26,876 nucleotides of DNA, taken from NCBI GenBank assembly GCA_018658605.1, contig JABHUV010000246.1, positions 1-26,876 on the forward strand. The letters are read 5' to 3'. The translations under genes and the position numbers were made by a program. This DNA is from Planctomycetaceae bacterium (GTDB taxonomy: Bacteria > Planctomycetota > Planctomycetia > Pirellulales > Pirellulaceae). The notes under the pieces are model-generated. The model was not told the DNA's origin. It did not search any database and saw nothing but the letters and a program-made list of their open reading frames with translations. This document shows, one piece after another, positions 13,360 to 22,604 of the stretch (position 1 is its first letter; every line of letters begins with the position of its first letter).

Positions 13360-16300
13360 CTATTGTCGCAGTTGATTCCAGAACGGTTGTAGTTCGAGCT
13401 GTCGCGTTTGGTAAACCCTTAGATACTCGCGATAGCTTGGTGAATCCGGAATATGTTCAGTGGGGCCAAACGGGTACGATTTCATTGCCGTAAACGGTAA
13501 TGGTTCGACGCGATGCCCAGCCACCGTGTTCAGGCTAGCATCTTTATCCCAACCAACACAACGGATAATGAAATCTCGCACAAACCCTGTTTTGGGTGGG
13601 GGTAGTTTCGCAAACCGCAATGTCATTTCATCACCAGAGCCGAGCACAACCAGATGGTCATCGGTGGCCTGCAATAACTCGGTGACGTTACCATAGCGAG
13701 TATAGTTACCAGCCATTGGTGACCACAGAGGTTGCGTAATGACATCGTTGTAGTCGTAGCGTTCTGGGCCATTGTGTTCTCGACTAAGGCGGGACGAGTA
13801 GCCGCGGTAATGCAGGTCAGCGTTTATTAATTGGACGTTTGTCATTGTTGTTGGTGTGGGTTGCTGTGGCCCAACAACCACATGAATACTGTCCCAATAG
13901 AGTTCCATGGTCGTGACGATACGGATCCGATGGTCGCCGTTGCGGAATTGCTCGACGGGGACGTCTACCACAATAGTTTTCGTTTTCCCTCCGGGGAAAC
14001 CCATGTTTGGCACGACTTGAACCCAATTCGTTTGCGGTGGGGCGTCGTCGTTTACCCGCGGCATCCAAATTGAAGGAGGCCGACTGCCAGAGAGTTCTCG
14101 GTTCTGGGAAATTGCAATATTGATGGAGGTATCGGTCGGAAACATCCATCCAGTCATTACAAGCTGTACTGTCTTTGCTGTACTCTGGTTGCCCACGGAC
14201 AAGTCGCCCAGATCCAGTTCTAGAAAATATTCGGGTACTAGCCCTTGTTTTTGGCGTCGATCGAATAGCTTGGTGTATTTACCGTCTCGCTGCTTGATCA
14301 CGTCGAGAACATCTTGTCCATCGCTGCCGTGGGCTGAAACCGGAGACCGCAAGTCGGTGTTGGCGAAAGAGTGGATTTTATATTTGGAAATGGCTGGTGG
14401 TCCCACCTTTTCGTTGGAATACACTTGAGTTTCGGTTGGGTGATCAACAGCAATTAATTGTATGTCGTCGAAGTAAGCCGCTTCCCATAATTCCTCCGTG
14501 ACTTGTAAACGGTATTCTCCATTGATTGGCTGTAAACGGTCTCCAGAGATAAGCAAGTGTTCTGTATCGCGCGTCGGTGCAAGGATACCCTCACCAAACT
14601 GCAGTCCAATCGGTGCAGCCCATAATAGATCCGTGAAGAATTCGTATTGGTCGCCCGTCCATGTATAAAGGTATGGGCAGGATCCCGTGAGCAGTTCTTG
14701 CTTTTCAGCTATTGCGACTCGCGTGTCAGGCTGAACAGTGCTTTGAGGAATACCATTGGTCCACAGCACACGCAACGCATCAGCTGTGGTTTGCTTGCCA
14801 ATTCCAAAATGGGTCACTTGGGCAGAAACTTGCTGCAGTTGATATTGGTTTCCGGCGAGCAACTCGACGCGACTGCCGAGGCCATAGGCATTGCAACGTT
14901 GCACAGCAAATTTCGGATCTGGTTCGGCCGCCAAATGTAAGCGTATCCAATTGTTTTGGTTACCTCCTTCGTTGTCTATAACTAGCGGAATTGAATTTGC
15001 GACGATAACTAAATCAAGATCTCCGTCATCGTCAAGATCACCGACTTGACAACGGGTGACTTTACCGGTGGGCAGATCCTTTGGTTCAAGTGGGTCACCA
15101 AAATCTCCCGCTCCTAATCCACGCTGGGCCCACAGGCCAGATGGTCCCCAAGCAACAATATCGAGAATTCCGTCGTTGTTGAAATCCCATGTTGTGACGC
15201 CCGCGGTTGCCAAATGACATATCTTAGAAGTGTTGATAACAGTTGTTTTCTGGCCTGCTTGGGTGCGAGTGAATGCGATCGTAATACCGGCATCGGATGC
15301 GGAAATGGTGTCCCAAGAGCCGTTGGCATCGGCGTCGGCGATAGCAATTGCTGTGATAGAAATGTTCGCTGATGCTGTTAATGTTTCATTTGGACGCCAA
15401 CGATAGCGACCGTGACGGACGTTCTCAAAATATCCGTTGGGAAGCAAAATGTCTGCCTGGATATTTAAGTTGTAGTCGACAGTTGCTACGGATTGCTGGT
15501 TTTGAGCGTGGATAGCCTGAGTTGCTGAGCTAGCCGTTGCATCGACGAAATCCCAGTTTTCTAGGTTTTTGATTATCTGTATTCCGTCTTGGGTAATCGT
15601 CGCGATGTCTAAATCCCCATCGTTTTCAATGTCAACAAGTGTCGCTGTGACTATTGAGTTGTCAGCGGATAATTCAGTGGGAACCAGTGCTGACGCTAAG
15701 GATCGCGTTTGAGTATCAGGGTTAAGTTGGTTTTCGAGGAAACAAAAACCGCCGGTACCGTAGAGCATGAAGTCGACGTCAGCGATCGCGTGATTCTCGG
15801 GTGACATCGCGGTTGCATCTCGGTCAAAATCGCCGACGACTATGTGTTGCATGCCGGCGGGGACGCTGGTTTGGCAGAGCGTGGACCACTGAGACCCGTT
15901 CTCTGGAACCGCAACAAAAACAGTCAATGAATCGGGGGTTAAGACGATGATGTCAAGTTTGCGATCTAGGTTAAAATCGCAAATCGCGACATCAAGCACA
16001 GTATGGTTAGATGCAGGGTGGTTATTACTTGTCACAGTGTTTAACGATACGTTAATCGCTGTTGTAGGATCGGCGGAGAGGGGGTGAGCGGTATGGAAGT
16101 CATCGGAAAAATCATGAATGACATATTCGAGAATGTGTCGCTGTAGTTGAAATAAATCTGTTTGATAACCAAACTCTTGTCGCATCACGTTGAAAATTTG
16201 GATAAGCCGGATTTTCGCCTCGGGCCAGACGGTAGAGTCCTGTTGCTGTAATCGTAGTTTAAGCGCGGGTAGTTCTGTTTTGATATCGATTGTTTGGCTA

Positions 16301-17019
16301 GCTAGCGTGGCAGCGAACGGGGCGAGCACGTCGATTAATGCGGTTACGGATTGCAGTAATTTCGGATCCTTGTTTTCAGCTTGGTAGCGGACAAGGGTTT
16401 CAAGTAACACTAAATTGTCGAGTCGACTTTTGGTGGCATCCAGTATTGCTTGATCACGAATGGCGGCGTCAGGATTGTTGCGCAGCAACATGAAGATTTC
16501 GCTGCCAAGCATTTGGTCGTTTGGTCGTAGAGTCATTGCCGTTTGATAGCGTTTCACAGCAGTCTGAGGGTCGTTTAGTATTTCGGCGAGTTTGGCATCT
16601 AAAATTTCCGGTATGCCGCTAGTGGTGTCTTGCTGGTAAAGGATAGCAAGCGACTTTTTGGTGGCCTGTAGTGTTGCTGCAAACAGGGCCGGCTTTTTTT
16701 CTTGGTTGTCGCGGTGTTTTTCAAGTAGCAGGAGCGAGGCGATTGCAAGATTGCGATGACCAAGCATTTCGTTGGGCGCGAGTTGAGTGATGGAGGTGAA
16801 AGCTTCGATGGCAGCTTCACCCTGATGATTCAATACATTAGGTGTGTTCTCGAGCATTGCAATGCCCGAATTTTTGAGCGACTCAAGATCAACTCGCTCC
16901 GCGGGAGTAATTTCTGCAGATTTGGGCGTGAACACAATCAAACAGATGATGCCGAGGAGTATAAAGATTGTTCCGACAATGGTTCGAGTGCGACTTGGTT
17001 TAGAATGTTGTGTAGGCAT
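13360..17019 (-). CDS. Very large membrane-anchored TPR / FG-GAP / ASPIC-UnbV protein
   Basis: The 1219-residue protein has a short cytoplasmic N-terminus and one membrane segment (residues ~13-30, IVGTIFILLGIICLIVF). A TPR-like helical region (~40-290) follows, with repeats such as AIEAFTSITQLAPNEMLGHRNLA and AVKRYQTAMTLRPNDQ. Next is an FG-GAP region (~340-690) with motifs including CDFNLDRKLDIIVL, VDIENDGDLDIATI, WDFNNDGILDIVAW and GDLDDDGDLDLVIV. An ASPIC/UnbV segment (AYGLGSRVELLAG, THFGIGKQTTADALRVLWTNG) comes after, then a ~430-residue beta-rich C-terminus starting LTGSCPYLYTWTGDQYEF. That architecture is known in planctomycetes and acidobacteria but has no assigned function. The ATG at 17019 is chosen. 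An in-frame TTG at 17076 would add 19 residues, and neither has a clear ribosome site. The stop is TAG. Confidence 0.75.
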   Translation of the reverse strand: MPTQHSKPSRTRTIVGTIFILLGIICLIVFTPKSAEITPAERVDLESLKNSGIAMLENTPNVLNHQGEAAIEAFTSITQLAPNEMLGHRNLAIASLLLLEKHRDNQEKKPALFAATLQATKKSLAILYQQDTTSGIPEILDAKLAEILNDPQTAVKRYQTAMTLRPNDQMLGSEIFMLLRNNPDAAIRDQAILDATKSRLDNLVLLETLVRYQAENKDPKLLQSVTALIDVLAPFAATLASQTIDIKTELPALKLRLQQQDSTVWPEAKIRLIQIFNVMRQEFGYQTDLFQLQRHILEYVIHDFSDDFHTAHPLSADPTTAINVSLNTVTSNNHPASNHTVLDVAICDFNLDRKLDIIVLTPDSLTVFVAVPENGSQWSTLCQTSVPAGMQHIVVGDFDRDATAMSPENHAIADVDFMLYGTGGFCFLENQLNPDTQTRSLASALVPTELSADNSIVTATLVDIENDGDLDIATITQDGIQIIKNLENWDFVDATASSATQAIHAQNQQSVATVDYNLNIQADILLPNGYFENVRHGRYRWRPNETLTASANISITAIAIADADANGSWDTISASDAGITIAFTRTQAGQKTTVINTSKICHLATAGVTTWDFNNDGILDIVAWGPSGLWAQRGLGAGDFGDPLEPKDLPTGKVTRCQVGDLDDDGDLDLVIVANSIPLVIDNEGGNQNNWIRLHLAAEPDPKFAVQRCNAYGLGSRVELLAGNQYQLQQVSAQVTHFGIGKQTTADALRVLWTNGIPQSTVQPDTRVAIAEKQELLTGSCPYLYTWTGDQYEFFTDLLWAAPIGLQFGEGILAPTRDTEHLLISGDRLQPINGEYRLQVTEELWEAAYFDDIQLIAVDHPTETQVYSNEKVGPPAISKYKIHSFANTDLRSPVSAHGSDGQDVLDVIKQRDGKYTKLFDRRQKQGLVPEYFLELDLGDLSVGNQSTAKTVQLVMTGWMFPTDTSINIAISQNRELSGSRPPSIWMPRVNDDAPPQTNWVQVVPNMGFPGGKTKTIVVDVPVEQFRNGDHRIRIVTTMELYWDSIHVVVGPQQPTPTTMTNVQLINADLHYRGYSSRLSREHNGPERYDYNDVITQPLWSPMAGNYTRYGNVTELLQATDDHLVVLGSGDEMTLRFAKLPPPKTGFVRDFIIRCVGWDKDASLNTVAGHRVEPLPFTAMKSYPFGPTEHIPDSPSYREYLRVYQTRQLELQPFWNQLRQ

Positions 17020-17274
17020 GGCCAAAATTTGTACTAATAAATAAGACAGTAAGTTCGCTAGGCTATTGTCCTGCAATCAACTTTAAAATACAACCACGAT
17101 TTGTGAGTGGGTAGCGGCAGCCCAACACGATCAACGTCCATCAATAAAAAATTAAAGTCATTGGAGTGGGCTCCGTCTTCGACGCCAAAGGACCAGCGTT
17201 TCCAAAGGTGATGCGTTTGTTGAAGCGACACAGTTTGAGCTATTCGCGATAAATTAACACACTCCCTTGGGCGA

Positions 17275-18645
17275 TTACGCCAAGAGTTCAGTAATCGGCG
17301 TGCCGCTGGGGATAAGCGGTACGGGGCGGCCATTGAGATCGGGGACATGGCGTTTGTAATCGATGCCTAGATGGCGATAGATTGTGGCTAATAAATCATT
17401 AGGATCCAAAGGACGATCTTGTGGGTGTTCACCTTTTTTGTTCGTAGATCCAATGACTTGCCCCGTTTGCATTCCGCCACCGGAGACGAGCACGCTCATT
17501 GCGGCTGGGTAATGGTCGCGACCGGGTTGGATGATTTTTGAAGCAGTTCCTTTTTGAGAGTTGATGCGGGGAGTCCGTCCAAACTCACCCGATACGATAA
17601 CCATCACCTTCTTATCCAGTCCTCTTTGGTAGATATCCTCGATCAACGCGGCAACCGCTTTGTCAAAAATAGGCAGTCGGGCTCGGTTATCACGGAAAAG
17701 ATGTCCATTAACGGCATGGATGTCCCAGTTTCCGATTCCATTGGGTACGCGTGGGTTTTGCATTTGCATCGTCACAAAACTACATCCCGCTTCGACAAGT
17801 CGTCTGGCCAACAGCGCTCGTTGTCCCCATTTATGCCGACCGTAGCGTTCGCGAGTCTTATCGTCTTCCTGGGAAATGTCAAACGCTGCCACGGCTTTAT
17901 CCCCTGTAAGCAAACTGATCGCTTGTTGATTAAATTTATCAAGCGAATCCATTGTGGGGTTACTGTCAAGTCGTCGTTTTAGATTGTCGATTGCGTTGAG
18001 CAGCGTGGTGCGGTCGCCTATACGATCAGACAGGTTTCCGGTGAGTGACAGGTTGCTCACTTTGAAGTCAGCCGCATCTGGGTCCGAGCTAACTACAAAT
18101 GGAAGGTAGGCAGATCCAAGTCCTGCAGCGCCACCACCATAGACATTTTTGGCACTAGCAATGTAGACCGGCATGCGAGGGTCTTTAGAACCTTGCAGCA
18201 TTTTTGAGACAACTGGACCGAGGCAAGGGGACTGTGCCAGAGGGTCAAGTGGTTTCGATGGGTTATAGCCGGACAAGAAGCGTCCTGCACCGCCGGCGTG
18301 GTTTGCAAAACCGTGGGAAATGGAACGGATAAGATTGAAACGGTCAGCGACTTCGGCGTGCCGCGGTAAAAGTTCGCAAACGTCGAGACCTGGTACGACT
18401 GTGGAAATGGGACTGACTTCGCCTCGATACTCGCGAGGAGCGTCGGGCTTGAGGTCGTACGTGTCCATGTGACTTGGACCGCCCTGAAGCCAGATTAGGA
18501 TCACTGAAGTGTCTTTGGGAATCACGCCCCGTTGTTTACCCTCAGCCCGACTGCGCAAAAGATCGGGTAGTGTGAGACCGCTCATCAAAAGAGATCCCGC
18601 CTCGAGGAACGAACGCCGACTTAAATTGTGATGTTTATTTTGCAT
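17275..18645 (-). CDS. DUF1501 protein with Tat signal (copy 2)
   Basis: The 456-residue protein begins with a twin-arginine signal (NLSRRSFLEAG followed by SLLMSGLTLPDLL). DUF1501 blocks are all present: LQGGPSHMDTYDLKPDAPREYRGE, IRSISHGFANHAGGAGRFLSGY, VSGEFGRTPRIN, GRDHYPAAMSVLVSGGG and LGIDYKRHVPDLNGRP at the C-terminus. It is a paralogue of the copy at 3939-5300 but clearly diverged. Family members are exported folded and resemble alkaline-phosphatase-fold enzymes, with no proven reaction. It is the first gene of a long leftward series (TPR/UnbV protein, CRTAC1 lipoprotein, DUF3179, typA), although gaps of ~250 bases suggest separate promoters. The 255 bases to the next gene hold nothing I recognise. 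The stop is TAA. Confidence 0.85.
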   Translation of the reverse strand: MQNKHHNLSRRSFLEAGSLLMSGLTLPDLLRSRAEGKQRGVIPKDTSVILIWLQGGPSHMDTYDLKPDAPREYRGEVSPISTVVPGLDVCELLPRHAEVADRFNLIRSISHGFANHAGGAGRFLSGYNPSKPLDPLAQSPCLGPVVSKMLQGSKDPRMPVYIASAKNVYGGGAAGLGSAYLPFVVSSDPDAADFKVSNLSLTGNLSDRIGDRTTLLNAIDNLKRRLDSNPTMDSLDKFNQQAISLLTGDKAVAAFDISQEDDKTRERYGRHKWGQRALLARRLVEAGCSFVTMQMQNPRVPNGIGNWDIHAVNGHLFRDNRARLPIFDKAVAALIEDIYQRGLDKKVMVIVSGEFGRTPRINSQKGTASKIIQPGRDHYPAAMSVLVSGGGMQTGQVIGSTNKKGEHPQDRPLDPNDLLATIYRHLGIDYKRHVPDLNGRPVPLIPSGTPITELLA

Positions 18646-18854
18646 TAGGTGGGAATCGTTGTTTGCGACGGTGGGAGTGATGCGCGACCAAATCGTCGTA
18701 CACTGAAGTATTTATTATAGCTCAATTCGTGCAGTTATGCGGAGGTCAATTTCCGTATATCTCCGGTGAAAAGCGACCGCAAGTCTTTCCTCGTAGTGGT
18801 GACGAGGGGGGGGCCATATTGTGTCATACATATCATCGATGTGGTTGGTGGGAG
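18646..18854. other. Intergenic region, nothing recognised
   Basis: These 209 bases lie between the leftward nitroreductase gene and the DUF1501 gene. They contain a G7 run near 18807, but no coding frame, no strong hairpin with a T-tract and no RNA gene that I can recognise. The promoter for the DUF1501 gene should lie here. Confidence 0.5.
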
Positions 18855-19520
18855 CTATGCATGCCATGATGTGAAACTGTCGACGGATTCACGTTCGGTT
18901 CGATATTGATTCACTGCTGCGGTCGTGTCGGAATAACCAAGGGCAATACCACAAATCAAGGACTGTTCGTTTGTGATAGTCAGGTGTGAACGGACAATAT
19001 CGGGGTATTCAGCGAGGGCTGCCTGTGGGCAGGATTCTAGTCCATGTCCGCGAGCGGCCAGCATAATGTTTTGGATGAACATACCCATATCAACCCATGA
19101 ACCCTTTTCAAGGCCGCTATTGATGAAAATAAAGAGAATTACCGGAGCATCAAAGGCAAAGTAGTTTTTGAGCCATTGCGCACGTCTCCGTTGCTTGTCC
19201 TGACGTGATATGTCTAATGCTCCATATAACGCCGCTCCGCAACGTCGCTGTCGATCGAGAAAAGGTTCTTCAACCGGATTGGCGTAATATTTGTAATCGG
19301 CATTGGAGGGATTGTTGGTTTGAAAAGCGTCGGCCAGTGCTAAACATAGGTTTGTTTTCATCTCACCCGTTACAACAGCGACCCGCCAGGGTTGAGTGTT
19401 AGCCCCTGAAGGAGCCCACCGAGCGGCGTCTAGCACATCATTAATTGATTGCGCCGGTACTTGTTTATCAATGAAGGCTCGTGTTGATTTGCGGTTTTTG
19501 ATTGTGGATAGGATATCCAT
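18855..19520 (-). CDS. Nitroreductase-family FMN oxidoreductase
   Basis: The 221-residue protein is a member of the NfsA/FRP-like nitroreductase family and of typical length. The N-terminal FMN-phosphate motif is RKSTRAF (residues ~9-15). It is followed by ARWAPSGANTQPWRVAVV (the APS...QPW FMN-binding segment), DMGMFIQNIMLAARGHGLESCPQ in the dimer core and ICGIALGYSD at the end. These cytoplasmic dimeric flavoproteins reduce nitro compounds, quinones or enones with NAD(P)H; the physiological substrate cannot be inferred. A 23-residue insert around ANPVEEPFLDRQRR is common in a subset that includes BluB-like and related proteins, but BluB-specific features were not identified. It is divergent from the TAXI protein gene, with 165 bases between the two starts. 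The stop is TAG. Confidence 0.85.
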   Translation of the reverse strand: MDILSTIKNRKSTRAFIDKQVPAQSINDVLDAARWAPSGANTQPWRVAVVTGEMKTNLCLALADAFQTNNPSNADYKYYANPVEEPFLDRQRRCGAALYGALDISRQDKQRRRAQWLKNYFAFDAPVILFIFINSGLEKGSWVDMGMFIQNIMLAARGHGLESCPQAALAEYPDIVRSHLTITNEQSLICGIALGYSDTTAAVNQYRTERESVDSFTSWHA

Positions 19521-19685
19521 GGTGATACTCGTGCGGACCTTGATGAAATGTGTGAGGAGATGAAAAAAACAAGTGTACGCGTATTATACATGTAGACATG
19601 ATTTTCAAACAACACTATTGGTCGACTGCAATATTCGGATCGAATAGCGCTCGTTTCAGCTAGCGACTGTGGTAAAATTGAACCC

Positions 19686-21032
19686 ATGAAGACTAAAATT
19701 CCATTAACTAACATCACCGCGGAAATTCCAACGAAGATTACGACGAGCCATGTTCGCAAATGGGTGACGGTGAGCATCGTCGTTCTGTTCATCAGTTCGC
19801 TAGTGACGTGGTTCTTTGGTCGGACGGTAATGCCAGACGTCGTGCGGATCGCTACTGGTGAAAAGGGCGGGTTGTATCGGAAGCTCGGTGAGCATATTCA
19901 AATCCCCCTCGAGCGGCGATTAGATATACCGGTGCAATTGTTACCCACAAAAGGGTCGGTTGATAATTTCCATAAAGTCAGTCAAGGCGACGCAACGTTT
20001 GGAATTGTTCAAGGTGGCGCTGTCGCTATCGAAGAAATATCAGTGGTTACCCCGTTGTTTCCAGATTTTGTTTTCGTGATTGTGCGATCGGATGGCGGAA
20101 TTAATAAGTTGTCAGATCTAGCCGGAACAGATATAGCTCTGGGACGTTCGGGGTCTGGTAGTCGCATCAGTGCTCTGCAGGTGTTAGAGCATTTTGACAT
20201 CCATGAAGATGATCTTGGTGATAATGATCGGTACTTCATGGACCTGCTTGACGATCCATCACTGGAAGGGGCCATTATGACAACCGGCATCGAGAATCCT
20301 GATCTGCACAAAGTTTTATCAAGTGGCCGTTTTAAACTGTTGCCTATTTTAAACGCCGAAGCGATTGAGCTGGCACATCCCTTCTTCCGTGAGACTCGGA
20401 TTCCCCGTGGATATTTTGGTGACAAAGTAACCATTCCGAGCGAAACAATTCCAACGATCACGACCAATGCGTTTCTGGTAACCAAGTCCGATACGCCGCG
20501 TGAAATTGTGCAGCAAGTTCTAGCTGTTATTCACGAAGAAAGTCTCAAACTGCGGGTTCCAACCTTGATTCCGCGTGATGAAGCGACGGCTTGGGTTAGC
20601 ACGAGATTGCATCCGGCTGCCAGTGAGTATTTTAATCCTAGTAATCAGATCGGTTGGATGCGAGACATCCTTGAATCTGTGAAGACGATGAAGGAATTGC
20701 TAGTTGCAATGGGGACGGGCGTTTACTTGTTGTGGCGTCGGTGGAAGCGCCTTAAAGAAGAAGAGCGGGAGGCACTTCGCAGTAAACAAAGAGATCGATT
20801 GGATTGGTTCCTTTCCCAGACACTACTCGTTGAACAAACGCAGATGGACGCCACGGATGTTGAAGAATTGCAGGAGTACCTTGATAAGGTAACAACGATT
20901 AAACTCGAGGCATTACAGGAGTTGACGGAGGCGGAAATGCGGAGTGACCTAGCATTTTCGATATTCTTGGATCAATGTGCTAGTTTGATTAATAAAATAC
21001 AATTGAAAATTTTAGATTATCACGCCGAATAG
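19686..21032 (+). CDS. TAXI-family binding protein, doubly membrane-anchored with C-terminal coiled coil
   Basis: The 448-residue protein has an N-terminal membrane segment (residues ~26-44). A TAXI/TRAP-type solute-binding domain (~50-320) follows, with IATGEKGGLYRKLGEHI (the usual GGxYxxxG start), FGIVQGGAVAI, LAGTDIALGRSGSGSR and TTNAFLVTKSDTP. A second membrane segment (~338-352, LLVAMGTGVYLLW) comes next, and then a charged, probably coiled-coil tail rich in E, K and R. In ordinary TAXI-TRAP systems the binding protein is soluble or singly anchored and the permease is encoded next to it. No TRAP permease is present here, so transport is uncertain and a sensory or adaptor role is possible. 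The ATG at 19686 lacks a strong ribosome site. The stop is TAG. Confidence 0.75.
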   Translation: MKTKIPLTNITAEIPTKITTSHVRKWVTVSIVVLFISSLVTWFFGRTVMPDVVRIATGEKGGLYRKLGEHIQIPLERRLDIPVQLLPTKGSVDNFHKVSQGDATFGIVQGGAVAIEEISVVTPLFPDFVFVIVRSDGGINKLSDLAGTDIALGRSGSGSRISALQVLEHFDIHEDDLGDNDRYFMDLLDDPSLEGAIMTTGIENPDLHKVLSSGRFKLLPILNAEAIELAHPFFRETRIPRGYFGDKVTIPSETIPTITTNAFLVTKSDTPREIVQQVLAVIHEESLKLRVPTLIPRDEATAWVSTRLHPAASEYFNPSNQIGWMRDILESVKTMKELLVAMGTGVYLLWRRWKRLKEEEREALRSKQRDRLDWFLSQTLLVEQTQMDATDVEELQEYLDKVTTIKLEALQELTEAEMRSDLAFSIFLDQCASLINKIQLKILDYHAE

Positions 21033-21063
21033 CCGTTGTCCTGAAACACCCGCTAGTCGGTTG

Positions 21064-21088
21064 TCCCTGAGGCATCTATAATCAGGGA
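21064..21088. repeat. Perfect 7-bp inverted repeat between the TAXI and ABM genes
   Basis: TCCCTGA (21064-21070) and TCAGGGA (21082-21088) enclose 11 bases. No T-tract follows, so it is not a standard intrinsic terminator. The loop and 3' arm include TATAAT (21077-21082), a perfect -10 hexamer for the ABM gene starting at 21152, but no well-placed -35 was seen. It could be an operator, a weak terminator or chance. Confidence 0.35.
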
Positions 21089-21151
21089 TGAGGTCGTAAA
21101 GCATGTTTGCGGCTTGCTATAAGAAACACAACAGTTGGAGCTTAGAATAAT

Positions 21152-21463
21152 ATGATTACCGTTGGAATGAATTACAAAGTGATTCCGGGAAAAGAACAAG
21201 ATTTCGAAGACAAGTTTGCTGCAGTCATCGATGCACTTAATGTCGCCGAAGGCCATACGGAATCAAAGCTGTGGCGAGATGTGAGTGAAGATAACTCGTA
21301 TCTAATCACTAGCGATTGGAATGATGAAGCTGCCTTCGGTGCATTTATTCGTAGCGACGAATTCCGTGCTGTAACCAACTGGGGATCGGAACAAATACTT
21401 GCAGGACGCCCAAGTCATACGGTCTACAAGCATTCCTCGCCAGTCGGACCTCCTGGACAATAA
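21152..21463 (+). CDS. ABM-domain (antibiotic biosynthesis monooxygenase-like) small protein
   Basis: The 103-residue protein is a single ferredoxin-like ABM domain. MITVGMNYKVIPGKEQDFEDKF is the first strand and helix. HTESKLWRDVSEDNSYLITSDWNDEAAFGAFIRSDEF follows, with the characteristic '...W.d..af..h..s..f' helix. Relatives include heme-degrading monooxygenases and quinol monooxygenases, but many short members have no proven activity. The heme-ligand Asn/His pattern cannot be assigned with confidence. GGAG lies about 11 bases before the ATG. It is convergent with the acyltransferase gene, only 4 bases from its stop. Confidence 0.8.
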   Translation: MITVGMNYKVIPGKEQDFEDKFAAVIDALNVAEGHTESKLWRDVSEDNSYLITSDWNDEAAFGAFIRSDEFRAVTNWGSEQILAGRPSHTVYKHSSPVGPPGQ

Positions 21464-21467
21464 CGCA

Positions 21468-22604
21468 CTAAATCTTCAAGAATATCTTCTTGTAGTACAT
21501 TAGGTAGACCAATCCCCATTTGATCAGTAGCACGCCACTGACAATCACAAGGGTGCTGTATGCGCCGGTCAAGGATGCTGGGCCAGCGAATAATTTGTAG
21601 GCGATTTGCTCAAAGTCGATGAAAGCACCTGCCATATAGATGAAGATAGAATTGGCACCGATGACGACGAATAGCTTAGTCCCCCAGCGGATTTTCCAAA
21701 CGTCGATAACCATGTAGAAAATCGCCAATAACAAGAGGCTCCAGCCGGCACAGTACAACACGAAGGAACTCGACCATAGATTCTTATTCAACTGGAACTG
21801 TACGGCAGATTCTTGGCTCCAAGCCCACCCTAGTCCAACACATACCAACCCGCTGAGCAGCATCGTTGTTGTTTTTCGCATTCCACCATGATCCGTCCGC
21901 ATCAACATCTGTCCAGTGATTACACCTATTAATGCGGTTGCGATCGCTGGTATCGTCGCAAAGATACCTTCGGGGTCACGATCTCCTTGGTAGAGGACTC
22001 CGATGCGAATTAATGTTCGGTCAATGTAATCGGTTAACGTGTGGCCGGGCGTCAGATCGTTCGCACCGAACTCAGGCACTGGAATAAATCGTAGTGCTGC
22101 CCAGTAACCAAGTAGCAAACCAACAATTGTTAGTAGTCTGCCGGTTAACTGTGTGCGCATTGCAATTAGTGCTGCGAACATATAGGCCAGACCAATGCGT
22201 CCCAGGACGCTGGGGTAGCGAACATCTGCCCAAGCGTTGGTGCTCGTCCAATCGGTTGGCAGGCCGTTGTAAATAGTCCCCAGCACGACGAGCATCACTC
22301 CCCGCTGAATAATATGGCGATAAATTTTACCGTTGCTCGCACCCCGAGATCGACGGCTAGCGATTGACATCGGAGTGGATACTCCGGCGATGAACAGAAA
22401 TAAAGGAAAGATTAAGTCATAGGGTTCAAAGCCGTTCCACGTTGGATGTTCTAATCGAGCCAATAACCAAGTCAGCCAGTTCGCTGAGGTGATGGCAGAT
22501 AATGCAATCAGTATTTCATGTCCACCGATTATCCAGAACATGTCGAAGCCACGCAGTGTGTCGAGACTTACCAAGCGATCGTTATTGGTGTTGGCGGTAC
22601 TCAT
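21468..22604 (-). CDS. HGSNAT/DUF5009-like membrane acyltransferase
   Basis: The 378-residue polytopic membrane protein begins with the family signature LVSLDTLRGFDMFWIIGG (residues ~11-28) and continues with PYDLIFPLFLFIAGVSTPMS, then about ten further hydrophobic segments. The match is to the heparan-alpha-glucosaminide N-acetyltransferase-like family (HGSNAT catalytic domain/DUF5009, also bacterial NagX/YeiB-like). In the eukaryotic enzyme acetyl groups are moved from cytosolic acetyl-CoA across the membrane onto a sugar amine. The bacterial role is unproven, although an effect on amino-sugar or polysaccharide acetylation is plausible. AAGGA about 9 bases upstream supports the ATG at 22604. 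The gene is divergent from the glutamate-synthase-like gene, with 215 bases between starts. Confidence 0.8.
   Translation of the reverse strand: MSTANTNNDRLVSLDTLRGFDMFWIIGGHEILIALSAITSANWLTWLLARLEHPTWNGFEPYDLIFPLFLFIAGVSTPMSIASRRSRGASNGKIYRHIIQRGVMLVVLGTIYNGLPTDWTSTNAWADVRYPSVLGRIGLAYMFAALIAMRTQLTGRLLTIVGLLLGYWAALRFIPVPEFGANDLTPGHTLTDYIDRTLIRIGVLYQGDRDPEGIFATIPAIATALIGVITGQMLMRTDHGGMRKTTTMLLSGLVCVGLGWAWSQESAVQFQLNKNLWSSSFVLYCAGWSLLLLAIFYMVIDVWKIRWGTKLFVVIGANSIFIYMAGAFIDFEQIAYKLFAGPASLTGAYSTLVIVSGVLLIKWGLVYLMYYKKIFLKI

Noticed and set aside
17058..17348. Possible small gene between the DUF1501 copy 2 and TPR/UnbV genes
   Set aside because: It overlaps the end of the DUF1501 gene in another frame and shows no family signature or ribosome site.
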